This document shows, one piece after another, positions 33,001-44,601 of a stretch of 64,000 nt of DNA. Made by a program: the position numbers and the translations under genes. The notes under the pieces are model-generated. The model saw nothing but the letters and a program-made list of their open reading frames with translations, was not told the origin of the DNA and searched no databases. Position 1 is the first letter of the stretch; each line of letters starts with the position of its first letter. Source of the DNA: Nymphaea colorata (taxonomy: Eukaryota > Streptophyta > Magnoliopsida > Nymphaeales > Nymphaeaceae); contig NC_045138.2 in NCBI RefSeq assembly GCF_008831285.2, forward strand, positions 24,213,934-24,277,933. Reading direction: 5' to 3'.

Positions 33001-34560
33001 AATTAGTTGTTTCTTAGGCCTCTTTATAGTTGCCATTTTCTTACTTTTTCAGTTTTATCTAATCTATTATTGAGAAGAAAAGGATAAAAGTACATTTCTA
33101 CGCCTTCCCAAATTCACAGAATCACAGGACTTCCAAATGGATTGCATATGTCTAGCAGAGAGATAGCAGCAGCAAGATATGACATAGATGCCATGTGTGT
33201 GTGTGTGTGCATGTAAAATAATTGACGGCGATTTGAGACTCTTTAACAAGCTTTTGTGTGAAAATTGTGCCTATTTTGAACATGGTGTTGGAAACATTTG
33301 GTGGTGATTGGAAGATGTTCAAGATTTGAGCATATTTTTGTAGTGTAGGAATAACTTTGTGCTTATTTTGGAAAGTTTTTCAATGTAAAGTAACATAAGC
33401 TCTAATCACCTTAATATCTCACCCACTTTAACTGTTTTAAAGAGCTGCTGTCATTGCTGCGACCTCCGAGATCTTATTGAATCCAGTCTTAAATTTAGAG
33501 AAGAAAGCTAGCAATCCTTTTTTATTCACAAACAAAAGGTGTGTAATATGAAGACAGAGCTCAATTTGGTGGGAAAATGGTTTTGGCAAACGTTTATGCA
33601 CAAAAAATGATAAATTTTATTGCTTTTGGTTTAGTATTTTTTATTCCACAAGGGAAAAAAACACTTCATTTTCAGGAAAACATGGACTAGAGAACTAGTA
33701 GTATGTTATATATATAAACTCAAAACTTTTCCAAAGCATAATTAACCAGGATTGACAAAACTTGTCCTTCTTAATTACTTCGTGCAGGATTTGGTGGCCC
33801 AGGAATCCGCCCATGGATTAGTAGGTGGGGTGCACTGGGGCACAACCATGATTCGTCCAACGTCAATTGGTCACCGGATCTTGCACCTCTCTATTTCCTA
33901 GCAGAAGGCCTTCAGCCTGGTAGCAAGATGAACATCACCATGATGATCAGACCTGAATCAAATGCCTCTAGCGATGGCCGCAGTGTCAGCTCTGAGCCAA
34001 CCTTCTTGCCATGCCAACAAGCTGAAGTTATTCCCTTCTCCTCCTCCAATCTCACTACCATCTGTAAGATGTTCTCCATTCAACCCCACTCTGAGCACGC
34101 ATCTCTTACTAGGCAAACGTTTGCCGATTGCGAGATGCCTGCACTTAAAGGAGAAGTTAAGTACTGTGCAACATCTCTGGAATCTATGATCGATTTTGTT
34201 GTCGCAGAACTCGGAAGCTGTGAGATTCATGCAGTGGTCACTTCCGTTGTTAACAAAGAGGAGAAAGTGAAGGCAAGGACTTATAGGGTAGGTGATGGAG
34301 GGGGGAAGGTGTTGTTTCCCAAAGTTGTGACATGCCGCAATGTGATGTTTCCTTATGCCGTCTTCTACTGCCACAATTTCCCAGGGACAAGGCCATACAT
34401 GGTTCCATTGATTGCTTACGATGGCAGCCGGGTGAATTTCATTGCTTTGTGTCATTTTGATACATCAAATTGGAATCCTGGACATGCGAGCTTCCAGTTG
34501 CTAGGTGTGAAACCAGGAACTGTTCCCGTTTGCCACTTCATTCTAAAGGATCTCGCCTAG
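30051..34560 (+). pseudogene. BURP-domain gene, subtype A/B mosaic, interrupted by a LINE
   Basis: Exon 1 is 30051-30095 (same signal peptide as 6169), exon 2 is 30349-30474 and exon 3 is 33788-34560. Exon 2 has lost one C in TTCCCC, so the frame shifts after NEVFP and meets TAG at 30472-30474. Intron 2 holds a 2.4 kb LINE. In exon 3 the first CH pair is changed to Cys-Arg (VTCRNVMFPYAV), and a nonsense codon (TAG for Trp) removes the last four residues. The middle of exon 3 (about 34,184-34,465) is subtype B-like (AELGS, KVKARTYRVGDGGGK) while both ends are subtype A-like, a sign of gene conversion. It is very unlikely to make a normal precursor. Confidence 0.85.
30513..32957 (+). mobile_element. 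5'-truncated L1-type LINE in BURP intron 2
   Basis: Decayed non-LTR retrotransposon in the same orientation as the host gene. Recognisable parts in order: pre-reverse-transcriptase segment (WLSYEDQNSRFFHLA, 30,536-30,580), reverse transcriptase start (GKTPGIDGFPIEFF, about 30,820-30,865), the FRLISILGTPYKIIAKL motif near 31,005-31,055, a degraded GLRQxxPLSPLLFNL near 31,370-31,415 (GD replaced by SY), YADDFLMF at 31512-31535, and a C-terminal zinc-binding-like part (QCPSCL..) near 32,448. Frameshifts and stops are frequent, including TAG at about 30,874. There is no endonuclease domain, so it is 5'-truncated. It lies between CT tracts, which hides any target-site duplication. Confidence 0.85.
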
Positions 34561-36420
34561 GTCCCCAACTGACCTTCATGCTACCTCCTTAGTTTGTGCC
34601 GGCCGGATCCTAATGATAAAGTAGAATGAACCGATAGTAAATAAAATGGCATTGATCTGGTAGCTTGCCTTAAGTAGCTTCAAGTGTAAGCATCAAGTCA
34701 AAAATACTTCATGCAACTCCCACCCTATTTAGTTGTTATGTGATAGCTTTCCAAGATACAAGGGGTCCCCCTTGTATGCCCATCTGCCCAAATGTAAGGT
34801 CTTAACATCAAGTTAAATTATTATCTGAACTTATATATGCGCTTGTAGCGTTGAAAACATAGAGTATAGAAGTTTGGAAATTGGTAGTGTCTATGTTTGA
34901 TAATGGTGCACGCATCAACTTGGGAAGTCACATGTGAGCTTATGTGGGCAGTTGCCTACACAGTCCCACGCAATCTATTGTTTTACATATTAGTTGCCCT
35001 TCATTCATTTTACTATGTATTGGTTGGGAGGGCTGGTGGACTGACAGTAACTGTATCCTACTCTGGCACAGTTTGGCGTTGCTACAAAAATCAATATCAA
35101 TGCTGTATGCCCAACAATATCGTGTATTTACCGATACATGTTACGTTTCAACCTTGTGGCGCCTTATTTGTCAATTTATGGAATAATTTGAAAAAAATAA
35201 AACTACGCCATTTCCAGTCAAATTTGAAAGCAAAAGATAAAAAGCATAAACCCGTATCATCCTTGTATCATTTTGGCAAGGATGGGGCTTTAGCCTAGGG
35301 ATGTCAATAAATCCCATAGATCTGGCCCTACTACTTCTGAAAAATTCAGACAAGAAAAAAAATTTAATATTCAATTAAGAAATCAAATCTGGTTCGAAAT
35401 TACATCCGATCGGATTTGGATTTAAGGAAATATCTGATTGAATGTAGTGGAGGCAGATTAAGGTAAAATTTAACCCCCGCTCTTCCGCCCAGCCGGTTGG
35501 TTAAGGTTTCGCCATGAGGAAGGAGCAGGAGCAGAGCCAAAAAATTCTGGCTAAGGAGAACTAAATATAAAATTTTAAAATTTAAGGACACCAACATGTA
35601 AGTGAAAAGAATTATTCAGAAATATCAATACAAAAATTAAGAAAAATTTTGGGTTCCATGTGGGCAGTTGCCCACACATAGCCTACACCTCCTCCGCCCC
35701 TGGGGAGGAGCCGGTCTGCCTCTTGAACTTGAGCATGGGATTGAACCACCCCCGATGTTCGTTGATTTATATATATGTCAAAGGCTTGAGCGGTTACTTG
35801 TAAATTTCTCTATTTGTTGTTCCTTTCTATGTCATGACATATACAGTAGACATGTTCAATATCTTTTCTCCAAATATGACAAGTTAATTACCCCACATCT
35901 AAAATCTTGTTTTTACAAGTAAACTGCTCAATAGTCTTTGCGTATGTCCGAATTCATTCTCAGATGAAAGGCGAAAGCAACTTCTTCTGTCAAATTATCC
36001 CAAACAATCAGTGGACGGTGAGTTTGGAAAAATTGGAAATAGAAGGCAAGCTGGGCTGGAAGATCTATCTCTGTATTCTGTCATCGAAGTGGAAAAATCA
36101 TGCCATTAGATTTCCCGACGTTTACTTGTTTAAGTTAGCACATGGTGATCAAAGAACCAGAGGCTCTGTTCTCTCTAGAATCTATCACCCTTCTAGAGAA
36201 GGCCTTGGATCTTAAGCAGATCACATACCAGGACATTTTCTTATGCTTGACAGCACGGTGTCACGTTAGTTGGGCATTCAACGTAAACATCAATATTATG
36301 CAATTGAACATAGAGCTGTGGCGCCTTCACTGGTGACGAATAACGTGATCCCAGACACCCAAGAGGACATATGATTCTCATCTTTTCTCTTGTCAAGTTG
36401 ACTACTTGTTTCCAATTGCA
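34561..36420. repeat. BURP 3' flanking module, copy 3
   Basis: Behind the sixth BURP gene. Similar to 1,519-2,440 and to 20,950-21,470 plus inverted 22,160-22,880. About 35,070-35,640 is absent from the other copies and has no recognised content. The 64-codon open frame at 36142-36336 parallels 2200-2394 in length but differs at many residues. No gene is called. Confidence 0.55.
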
Positions 36421-37758
36421 TCACAAATTGACACATATGGTGATGGCGTTGGAAAATGCGTGGTTTGTACTGACTGCAATACCTTCAAGCTTCAAGCAAA
36501 TTCCCGCAAGAAAATGGTGTAGATTAGTCAAAGTCTACACCGTTTTGAAACTTGAAGCAATGAAGTTTCAATAAAATTGACCGATATATAGTATGTATGT
36601 ATAAGCATCCAACTTTCTTTTACCTTGTTTTGACATGTAAAAGAGCACACGTATACAAACAATCAGCAGACGTAGTTGACATGCCCTTCTTTCCTCTTTC
36701 CACCTTTCATATAAGGCAGACACCCCAGCTTACTATTCTACGCAGTTGGCAATCCTCTGCTACCCTTCTTGCTAAAATTGAATTTTGTTCTGAACGAGAT
36801 CTGCATATGCAGTTCAAACCGTATAAAATTGAATACGTTTCTCTTTTTCTTCTTTATTTCAGTTGGAACTTATAAATAATATGAATAAAGATAATTTAGT
36901 GCAAGTATTTTCCCCACCATAGATTGAGTCGATAGGTCAAGAAACATGTGCAGCAGCAGCAGAAAATAAACAGAGACAAACAGACTTGCACACTAAACAA
37001 TTAAAGAAAGCGCAGGTATTTGTCACAAAGTCGGGAACAACAATATATCAATTACGATGCCCCAGCCATTTCCTTAACTCACATGCACATCCAAGATTTT
37101 GGAGACAAGAGCATTACAATCCAATTACATCCTGAATGTATCAAAATAATTGCTTTAATGATGCCCACTTAAAGATGATTATTTCACCTACAAAAGGTCC
37201 CGTAGTGTTTGAGGGGTTTGTGAAAAAAGGTGCTTTTTTCCTCCATCTCTCGCTAAACAGGTGTTTTTCCTCCATCTCTCGCTGAAAATGAGTTCCCCAC
37301 TGTCCCACAAAAGTTATCACACGTCATTGTCTTAAGGACAATTCAATGTTTGCGAAAAAGAAGTTTTTTCTCTGATCTCTCGCTGAAAAGAGTTCCCTTC
37401 CCTTGCCGTCAGTCCCCACGTCACTATTTAAGGAGCATTATTTCAATGCATGTTCGGGAAAAAGTTGTGATTCGTGCCTGGCTAGAAAATTAAGTTCACA
37501 TCACATCTCACTTCACCAAACCTAACCCAATGTCTCGATCGAGGCCAGACTTCTATGGTCATCAGCTTGCTGCTCCCACGTGAAGTGGCACAAAATTTAG
37601 TCTGGAATTCACACCACGAAGTCGACTACCCAAGTCCCTGCCGCCATATACCCAATGGTTCTTCTTAAATCCCAAACTTTATATTTCATGAACATGCACC
37701 ACTAATTGACTGCAAAAGAACATATTCCCCAGTAGCGACAGAAACGATAGAAGCAAAC
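36421..37758 (+). promoter_or_regulatory. Upstream region of the third LRR receptor kinase
   Basis: No gene. Contains a short internal repeat of TCCATCTCTCGCT (about 37,242, 37,271 and a variant at 37,373). A TTTATATTT box at about 37,679-37,687 lies some 75 bp before the ATG. Unlike those of the other two kinases, this upstream sequence shows no obvious similarity to them. Confidence 0.45.
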
Positions 37759-40700
37759 ATGAGATGCCAGCGGCTGCTTCAGCTTTTTTTCTTTCTTTGG
37801 AGTCTTACGAGCAACACAGGTGCTCAGCCATTACAGGCAGAAGTAGAAGCGCTTCTTAAATGGAGAGACAGTCTCCAAGCTGCCCATGTGCTGAATGCCT
37901 CTTGGTCATTCCTTAACTCTAGCTATGGCCCCTGCCAGTGGGCTGGGATAGATTGCAGCAGCGACGAAAACAGTATCGTCAAGATAAGTCTGCCAAATAA
38001 GGATCTGCGAGGTACACTCGATCATTTTGACTTTGCTGCCTTCCCTAATCTTGCATACCTTGATCTCAGTGGTAACAAGTTCTATGGAGGCATTCCTGAT
38101 GGTATAGACAACCTCTCCAAACTTTCCTTCCTCGAACTATCAGTAAATCATTTCTCTGGCAGCTTACCAAAAAGTATGGCTAATCTTACTGGGATCTCTG
38201 AGCTCCAGATATCAGAAAATTTTATTAGTGGAGAGTTGATTCCAAGCTTCTTCACCAATTGGAGGAACCTTACTCGCCTCGTGCTCTTTGGAAACAAACT
38301 GACTGGCAACATACCCATAGAAATAGGCCAACTAAAGAACCTGACTCACTTAGATCTAGCTCATAACCTTCTTAACGGATCAATCCCTTCTTCTGTAGGC
38401 AACTTGTCCAGTCTTACAAGATTAGACCTCTCAGCAAACAGTCTAATAGGACATATACCTTCAGAAATGGGAAAACTTCACAGCCTAGTTGAGTTAAGCT
38501 TGCACATGAACCAACTAGCAGGTTCGGTACCTTACACCTTAGGGAATTTGTCTAGCCTGTCTCACATGAACATTCGCCAAAATAAATTGTCTGGTGAGAT
38601 CCCTCCTGAGATGGGAAATCTCAAGAAACTCACCGACTTGGACCTATCTAAGAACTCCCTTGTTGGTTCCATACCACCCGAGATAGGAAACCTTATGGAC
38701 CTCGTCTCTATAAACATATCCTTCAACTCTCTCACAGGGTCCCTCCCTACTTCTATTGGAGAACTGTCTAGTCTAGTGAATTTGATCATCAATGATAACC
38801 ATCTTACTGGGTCTATTCCTCAGTCGATAGGAGAGCTAACAAATCTCAAGTTCTTGGTCCTTGATACTAATAAAATTGCAGGTTCGATTCCAGCTCAGAT
38901 AGGAAACTTGTCAAATCTGCAGCAATTGTTCCTCGGGCTTAATTTATTAATTGGGACTATTCCGCCAGAATTATGGAAGCTCAATAAGCTCACTCAATTA
39001 GATTTGGCATCCAACTTTCTTCCAGGTTTTATCCCTCCTTCCATAGGTAATTTGTCTAATCTTTACTTCTTAAGTCTAAGCAACAATAGCCTCTTCGGCA
39101 CTCTACCTCCACAAATGAATAACTTCACAAGTCTAGGATTTTTGTTCCTTTCAGTTAATTATCTTTCTGGTTATTTACCATCAGAAATATGTAAAGTTAG
39201 AAGACTTATCCGCTTTTCAGCTTACAACAACCACTTCACTGGATCAATACCAGAAAGCTTGAGGAATTGCACAAGCTTAACTAGACTTACATTATATGGG
39301 AACCAACTTAGTGGTAACATTTCAGAGGCATTTGGATCATATCCTAACCTATCCTATGTGGACATGAGCAATAATCTACTAACAGGTGAGATCTCCCCAA
39401 GCTGGGGCAAATGTCATAGACTTGAACACTTGGATTTCTCTAATAATCACATCAGCGGCAAGATTCCAAGTTCAATCTCTCAAATGGCACAATTGAAGGA
39501 AATAGATGTTTCTGCCAATTACTTAACAGGAGATGTTCCAAGAGAAATAGGAGAATTGTTAAGTTTGCAAAAGATATATTTGAGCAACAATTATCTTTCA
39601 GGCACTATACCATCCGAAATTGGTAGGTTAGCCGAATTGGAAGAATTGGATTTATCATCCAACAAACTCAATGGACCAATACCTGAAGGGATTGGGAATT
39701 CTGATAAGTTGATTCTATTGAAGCTGAGCAACAATAGCTTAAACGGAACAATCCCTCTTCAGATGGGGAACTTGGCACAACTGCAGATATTGCTGGATCT
39801 TAGCCACAACATGCTAACAGGGTCAATACCAAGCCAGCTTGGGAAGTTAAACCGTCTGGAGAAGCTCAATCTTTCCCATAACAAGCTCATGGGTACTATC
39901 CCATCATCTTTGGCTGGAATGGTTAGTTTGTTATCAGTTGATTTGTCTTTTAACAATCTCACAGGCCCTCTCCCAAACAACTTTGCTTTCCTGAATGCTT
40001 CAGCAGAGTCATTTACTGGCAACCTCGACTTATGTGGAGGAGTTAATTTGCAACCATGCAAGCCTCCCAAGGAGGCAAAAAATCAAAAGAAAAGTCGAAT
40101 ATTGGTGGCCATTATCACTCCAGTTGCTGCAGCGCTCATCCTTGTGTTCATTGTCATTGGAAGTTTTAGAGTTTGTCAAAAAACAACACAAAGAAGGCAA
40201 GATAAGGGGAGCATCAACTTTGAAACTTACCATGGAAATGATATGTTCTCCGTATGGAACTATGATGGTAAACTTGCTTATGAGGATATTGTCAATAGTA
40301 CAAGGAATTTCAGTGACGAGTACATTGTTGGTATAGGAGTACATGGTAGTGTTTATAGGGTTGAACTTCCCACAGGTCAAATAGTGGCTGTCAAAAAGTT
40401 CAATCAAATGGATAACGATGTGCTATCAGACTCAGGATTTAGAAATGAGATTAAAACATTGACGGAAGTTCGCCACAGAAACATAGTCAAGCTCTATGGA
40501 TTTTGTATGCATCCTCAATGCTCATTTTTGGTGTATGAGTATGTAGAGAGGGGAAGCTTGGCAAAAATACTGAGCAATAATGAAGAGGCGGAGAGATTAG
40601 ACTGGGAAAAGAGGGTGAATATCATAAATGGTGTTGCAGATGCTTTGTCGTACATGCATCATGATCATTCAATTCCAATAATCCATCGTGACATCTCTAG

Positions 40701-41347
40701 CAAGAATATTTTGTTATATCCTGATTTTGATGCATGTGTTTCTGACTTTGGAACAGCAAGGTTACTAAACCCAGATTCATCCAATTGGACTGCGGTTGTA
40801 GGAACACACGGCTACATGGCTCCAGGTACACATTATAATTTTTTAAACATACATAGGTATCTGCTTCTAGGGCGATCTACATTAATGTCGTAACTCCTAG
40901 GGATGACCAGCATACGTTTTACTAGCCTTAACTATCCTAGTAGATCAATCCAATAAGGCTTGTTGATTTTGGTGGGTGCTAACTAAAGATTACTACTTTA
41001 CTGCAGAGTTGGCATATACCATGAGAGTGACAGAGAAGTGTGATGTCTACAGCTTTGGGGTCCTAGCCCTTGAAATTATAATGGGAAGGCATCCAAGGGA
41101 GTTACTGTCATCTTTAGTTATTCTCACTGAGCAAGAGTTTGGTGTAAAGCTTTGGGAAATGTTGGACCAGCGTATACCAGCTCCAGGGGACCAAGAAGCA
41201 GAGATAGTGGCCACTGTTGCCAAGCTTGCAGTCACGTGCATAGACATGAATCCGGAATCACGGCCTACAATGCGCGCTGTTTCCCAGCATCTTTCCGTTC
41301 CCAGCACAAAGCATTATTTGTTCAAAGCCTTCACAGAAAAAATATGA
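37759..41347 (+). CDS. MIK2-like LRR receptor-like kinase 3, long form
   Basis: Exon 1 is 37759-40825 and exon 2 is 41007-41347, giving 1135 aa. Order: signal peptide ([13 protein letters not shown] to about residue 22), LRR cap ([17 protein letters not shown]), about 27 LRRs, transmembrane helix near 784-805, kinase with GIGVHGSV near 857, [13 protein letters not shown] near 975 and DFG near 996. The catalytic set is complete. It has some seven more LRRs than its two neighbours, between SMANL (about 143) and LVSINISF (about 312). Its length is typical of the MIK2 group, so it probably shows the ancestral state. The intron sits at the same codon as in the others. Predicted plasma-membrane receptor with unknown ligand. 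Confidence 0.9.
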
Positions 41348-42640
41348 TGCATCATGAGAATGGTCCACACTCTACAGTTTTGCAGGTGCTGCTTCCGTGG
41401 ACAAAATGAGCTGATCAAAGTCCCATTAATTTGTATAGAGATGCTGATTAATGTTGATGCGTAAGCATGTCTAGCATTTCCATCGGAGAAAATCGAAAGA
41501 AGAAACAACATCCTGTTGCATATGCGACTCTATTGAAGACAGATTCTGCACCACTGCCATCTCTGAACATGTAGACTTGATACGAAGAACTCTAGTTGGA
41601 TGTTATCATGTCAACTCTAGTAAAAAATGAAATTGCTTCTTTTTATTGCCGCTGTTGGTGAAAGTTGTAAATACAGTAAATACTAATCCCGGAATTTTAC
41701 ATCTTTGAAAGTGGGCATTTGCCTGTGCAAGTCGGTCTAGTTACTAAATTAGTGAATTTTCTCAAATCATTGAAATGTCTGTGAAATTGAAGAACATTAT
41801 ATATATGGTGGTAATGATAAAAATTATCAAATTATTATATTTTGAGTTTTAATTATGACAGATTTATGATATTCAAGTTTAAAAAATGGTTGAACAATTG
41901 TCAGAAATATATAGAGCTGCTCATCATTTTCATGAAGAACTGAACCAGAAAGGAAGCTGAAATTTGGAGAAATGGAATGGAAAATGAAAAAAAAAATATT
42001 AAGAGTATAGCAGAAAAGGCCAGGGCAAGGTCTTATAAGCGGTCGTCATTAACAACAAGTGGCTTTCTTAGAATGACACGTTAGGAACATCTTATTGACA
42101 TAATTCAAACACGTATCGGTTGACAGTTTGACGAATGTGACAGAATAGTTCAGTGAAAGAATACCAGCCAGCTGCAGCCAGCTAGTAGTACGAAACAGAA
42201 CCTTGGTCGTCGATTTGCGTTAAGCCCGAAAAAGATGGATTCTATTTCAGCTGTTCCATGATCAAATTGAACTTGATTTAGATCACATGTATTGAAGAAA
42301 TAAAGGTCCTTCATTCAGTGGAATGCAAATTTAACGATCTTCTGGGTGTTTGTGGAGATCACAGAGGTTGATTCCCGAGAGCAGTTAATTGTAGCAGAAT
42401 GTAAGTGAAAATCCAACCAGGAACAATGGCTGTGGTGTGCATCATCACAAACAACCTAGCAAGGCTCGGTATGCAGCTAAAGGGAATTACGAGCGTCTAT
42501 GGGCATTGCAACAAGCAGCAAAAATGGGTGCCGACTCAGAAAGCAATAAGGTCGATTTCTTTTTGTGATATGGTTGAAGAGCACCATGCCTCATTAGTTG
42601 GGCGTTCAGGTCAGCAACATCATGTCATCGTCTGTAGAGA
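41348..42640. other. 3' flank of receptor kinase 3 and intergenic
   Basis: The first 550 bp resemble the flank of the first kinase. Downstream there is an open frame at 42405-42716 of 103 codons that I do not recognise; its 3' end overlaps the inverted repeat, so it is probably not a gene. Confidence 0.4.
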
Positions 42641-43200
42641 ATGCCATGGTCCCAGAGACCATGCCTTTGTTTATAGAGGGCCATATGGCGATCGACCAAT
42701 TAAAATATCTACATGACATATTAATATAGTGATGGTGTTGAAAAAGGTTTAAAAATCTGCATCACATGTTAATAGGGTGATGGTGTTAAAAAAGTTGTGG
42801 TTTGAGACGTCCAAGAAAACAGGGCAGATAATATCAGAATCTTGTCGATTTTGAGCATGAAGGCAGTGAAAGCTCAGTAAAATTGACCATGTGTGGCGTC
42901 CAACCTTTTTTTATCGTCTTTTTCAAGGAAGAGTTTTGCGTAGACAAGTAAACAGAGGCACTCTGTTTTTGTATACATGTACGATGCATGGGCCATGGCC
43001 TTTCGGCATATACAGTTCATAATTCATTTACAAGGTTGGATTTCCTTTACAGGTGAACTTTTATTGGGAACCAGAGTAGCACATACAGATCAACTTCTTT
43101 TAGAAAGAAGTCACGGTACATGGTTGATATGTGTCTCTCTCTATCTTTCATTCTTTATGAATTTCGGTTGGAGTAAAACAACGTGAAATAAGATAATCTG
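42641..43200 (-). repeat. Inverted copy of 21.5-22.15 kb block
   Basis: Reverse-complement match to about 21,660-22,140 with AT-rich differences. No gene. Confidence 0.6.
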
Positions 43201-44160
43201 GTGCAAAGCTTTCAGCAAGTTTCCTGACAACAGATTCGATTGATAGGTCCTGAGCGTGTGTCACAGCAGTAGAGAATAAGGAGGAGAAATGAGAACAGAA
43301 AGAGCTGGGATCTGTCATGAGCCCAGGAATAAAATGCTTAGGTTCAGCCATTTCCGGCAATCTCGTCAACAATAACTGTAATTTTTTTGTTGTTGAAAAG
43401 ATCCATACCCTATTAAAATGCACCGTTTATGACAACACATATTGTTTGATGTCGCAGCACACGCCTTTTGGGTCGCCTGGTTCTAAACGACAACCACTTG
43501 CTAGTGTCTATAGAGTTGGCATGAAAGAAGACAAGAGTTATTGATGATAAAGATGCTTTCAAGAACAACGAAATATTAGGACTAACTTGACAGAATCAAA
43601 TTAAATCCTAACATTTTAGATTCTGATTGCTTGTTATCCCGATGCATATGATGTAATAAAGCATATTTGAACTGATCATTGGTGGGCCATTAAGCAATCC
43701 CTTATTGGCTTCGAAGACAGAGCTAGCATGATGCTTAATCAAATAAATAATTGCAAAAATTTAGGTAATTATTTCTGGACCAAATGTCATGCAATTAAAG
43801 TCTAAACAAAGCTCTGAAAATGAAAGGAAAGTGGAATATGAAAACTTGGGAGTCACAAAGGTTCTTTTCTCAGTTTGCTAGGCATATATAAAAGCAATAA
43901 AACCTAAGATATTTAATTTCTCATCCACGAACGCACGCCCCAGTGACTCACCCCACAAGTGGTACCCATGAAAATCTAAAGTTCCTCAGCGGTATCAATT
44001 CTTTTTAAAAAAATTATAATACGTAAGACTATATTGAAACAAATTTTTGTATTAGAAAATTAAAAAAGTAAAATTTTAATGTATTTTTCTTCATACAAAA
44101 ATGGTTCTGGATCGATTGCTGGGTCGGTGAGAGAGGGGCTCGCAATGTGAGAGTCATAAT
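43201..44160. repeat. Direct duplicate of 22.88-23.72 kb
   Basis: Long, highly similar counterpart of 22,881-23,720. The order of adjacent blocks differs, because the block before it here is inverted relative to the first copy. Confidence 0.7.
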
Positions 44161-44424
44161 AATCTCTTTAGTTTCTTCTCAAAGGAAAACCAAACAAGGG
44201 CAATTTAGTCTTCTTCAAAGTCTTCTGATAGGGGTGGCCTTCGACCTCATCATTTAGGGGAGGGCATTTTCGTCATTAAGAACACCGGCCGATCAGCTGA
44301 ATTGATTGAGTGAGACGTAATCAATAATGTTGAGTTTTCACGGCCTCTGTTTATGTGACTTGTTCAAAACTCGTCCTCATGCCTTACTCCCCATCTCATT
44401 TGCCATTGGCTTATCACCGACATT

Positions 44425-44601
44425 TTCAGGTTACAAACAACTTTGTGAATAATATTCGGAACATTTTAATATTTTTCATCACCCAGATCTCTGCTTGTGT
44501 TGCAACGGGTTGCATAAATATATATAATATATATATATGGTTTTAGTCTATAAAAACAACATGTACTTGTCTTCTTCTCCACATCGAAGATGAGTGTTGC
44601 A
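44425..44601 (+). promoter_or_regulatory. Promoter of the intact subtype C BURP gene
   Basis: TATAAAA at 44549-44555 lies 35-47 bp before two in-frame ATGs (44590, 44602). The segment from TTTTCAGGTTACAAACAAC is shared with 2,640-2,775, where the promoter has been cut off by an AT microsatellite. Confidence 0.6.

Noticed and set aside
42405-42716. 103-codon frame with two CxxC-like pairs
   Set aside because: It overlaps an inverted repeat copy and has no recognised domain or promoter.
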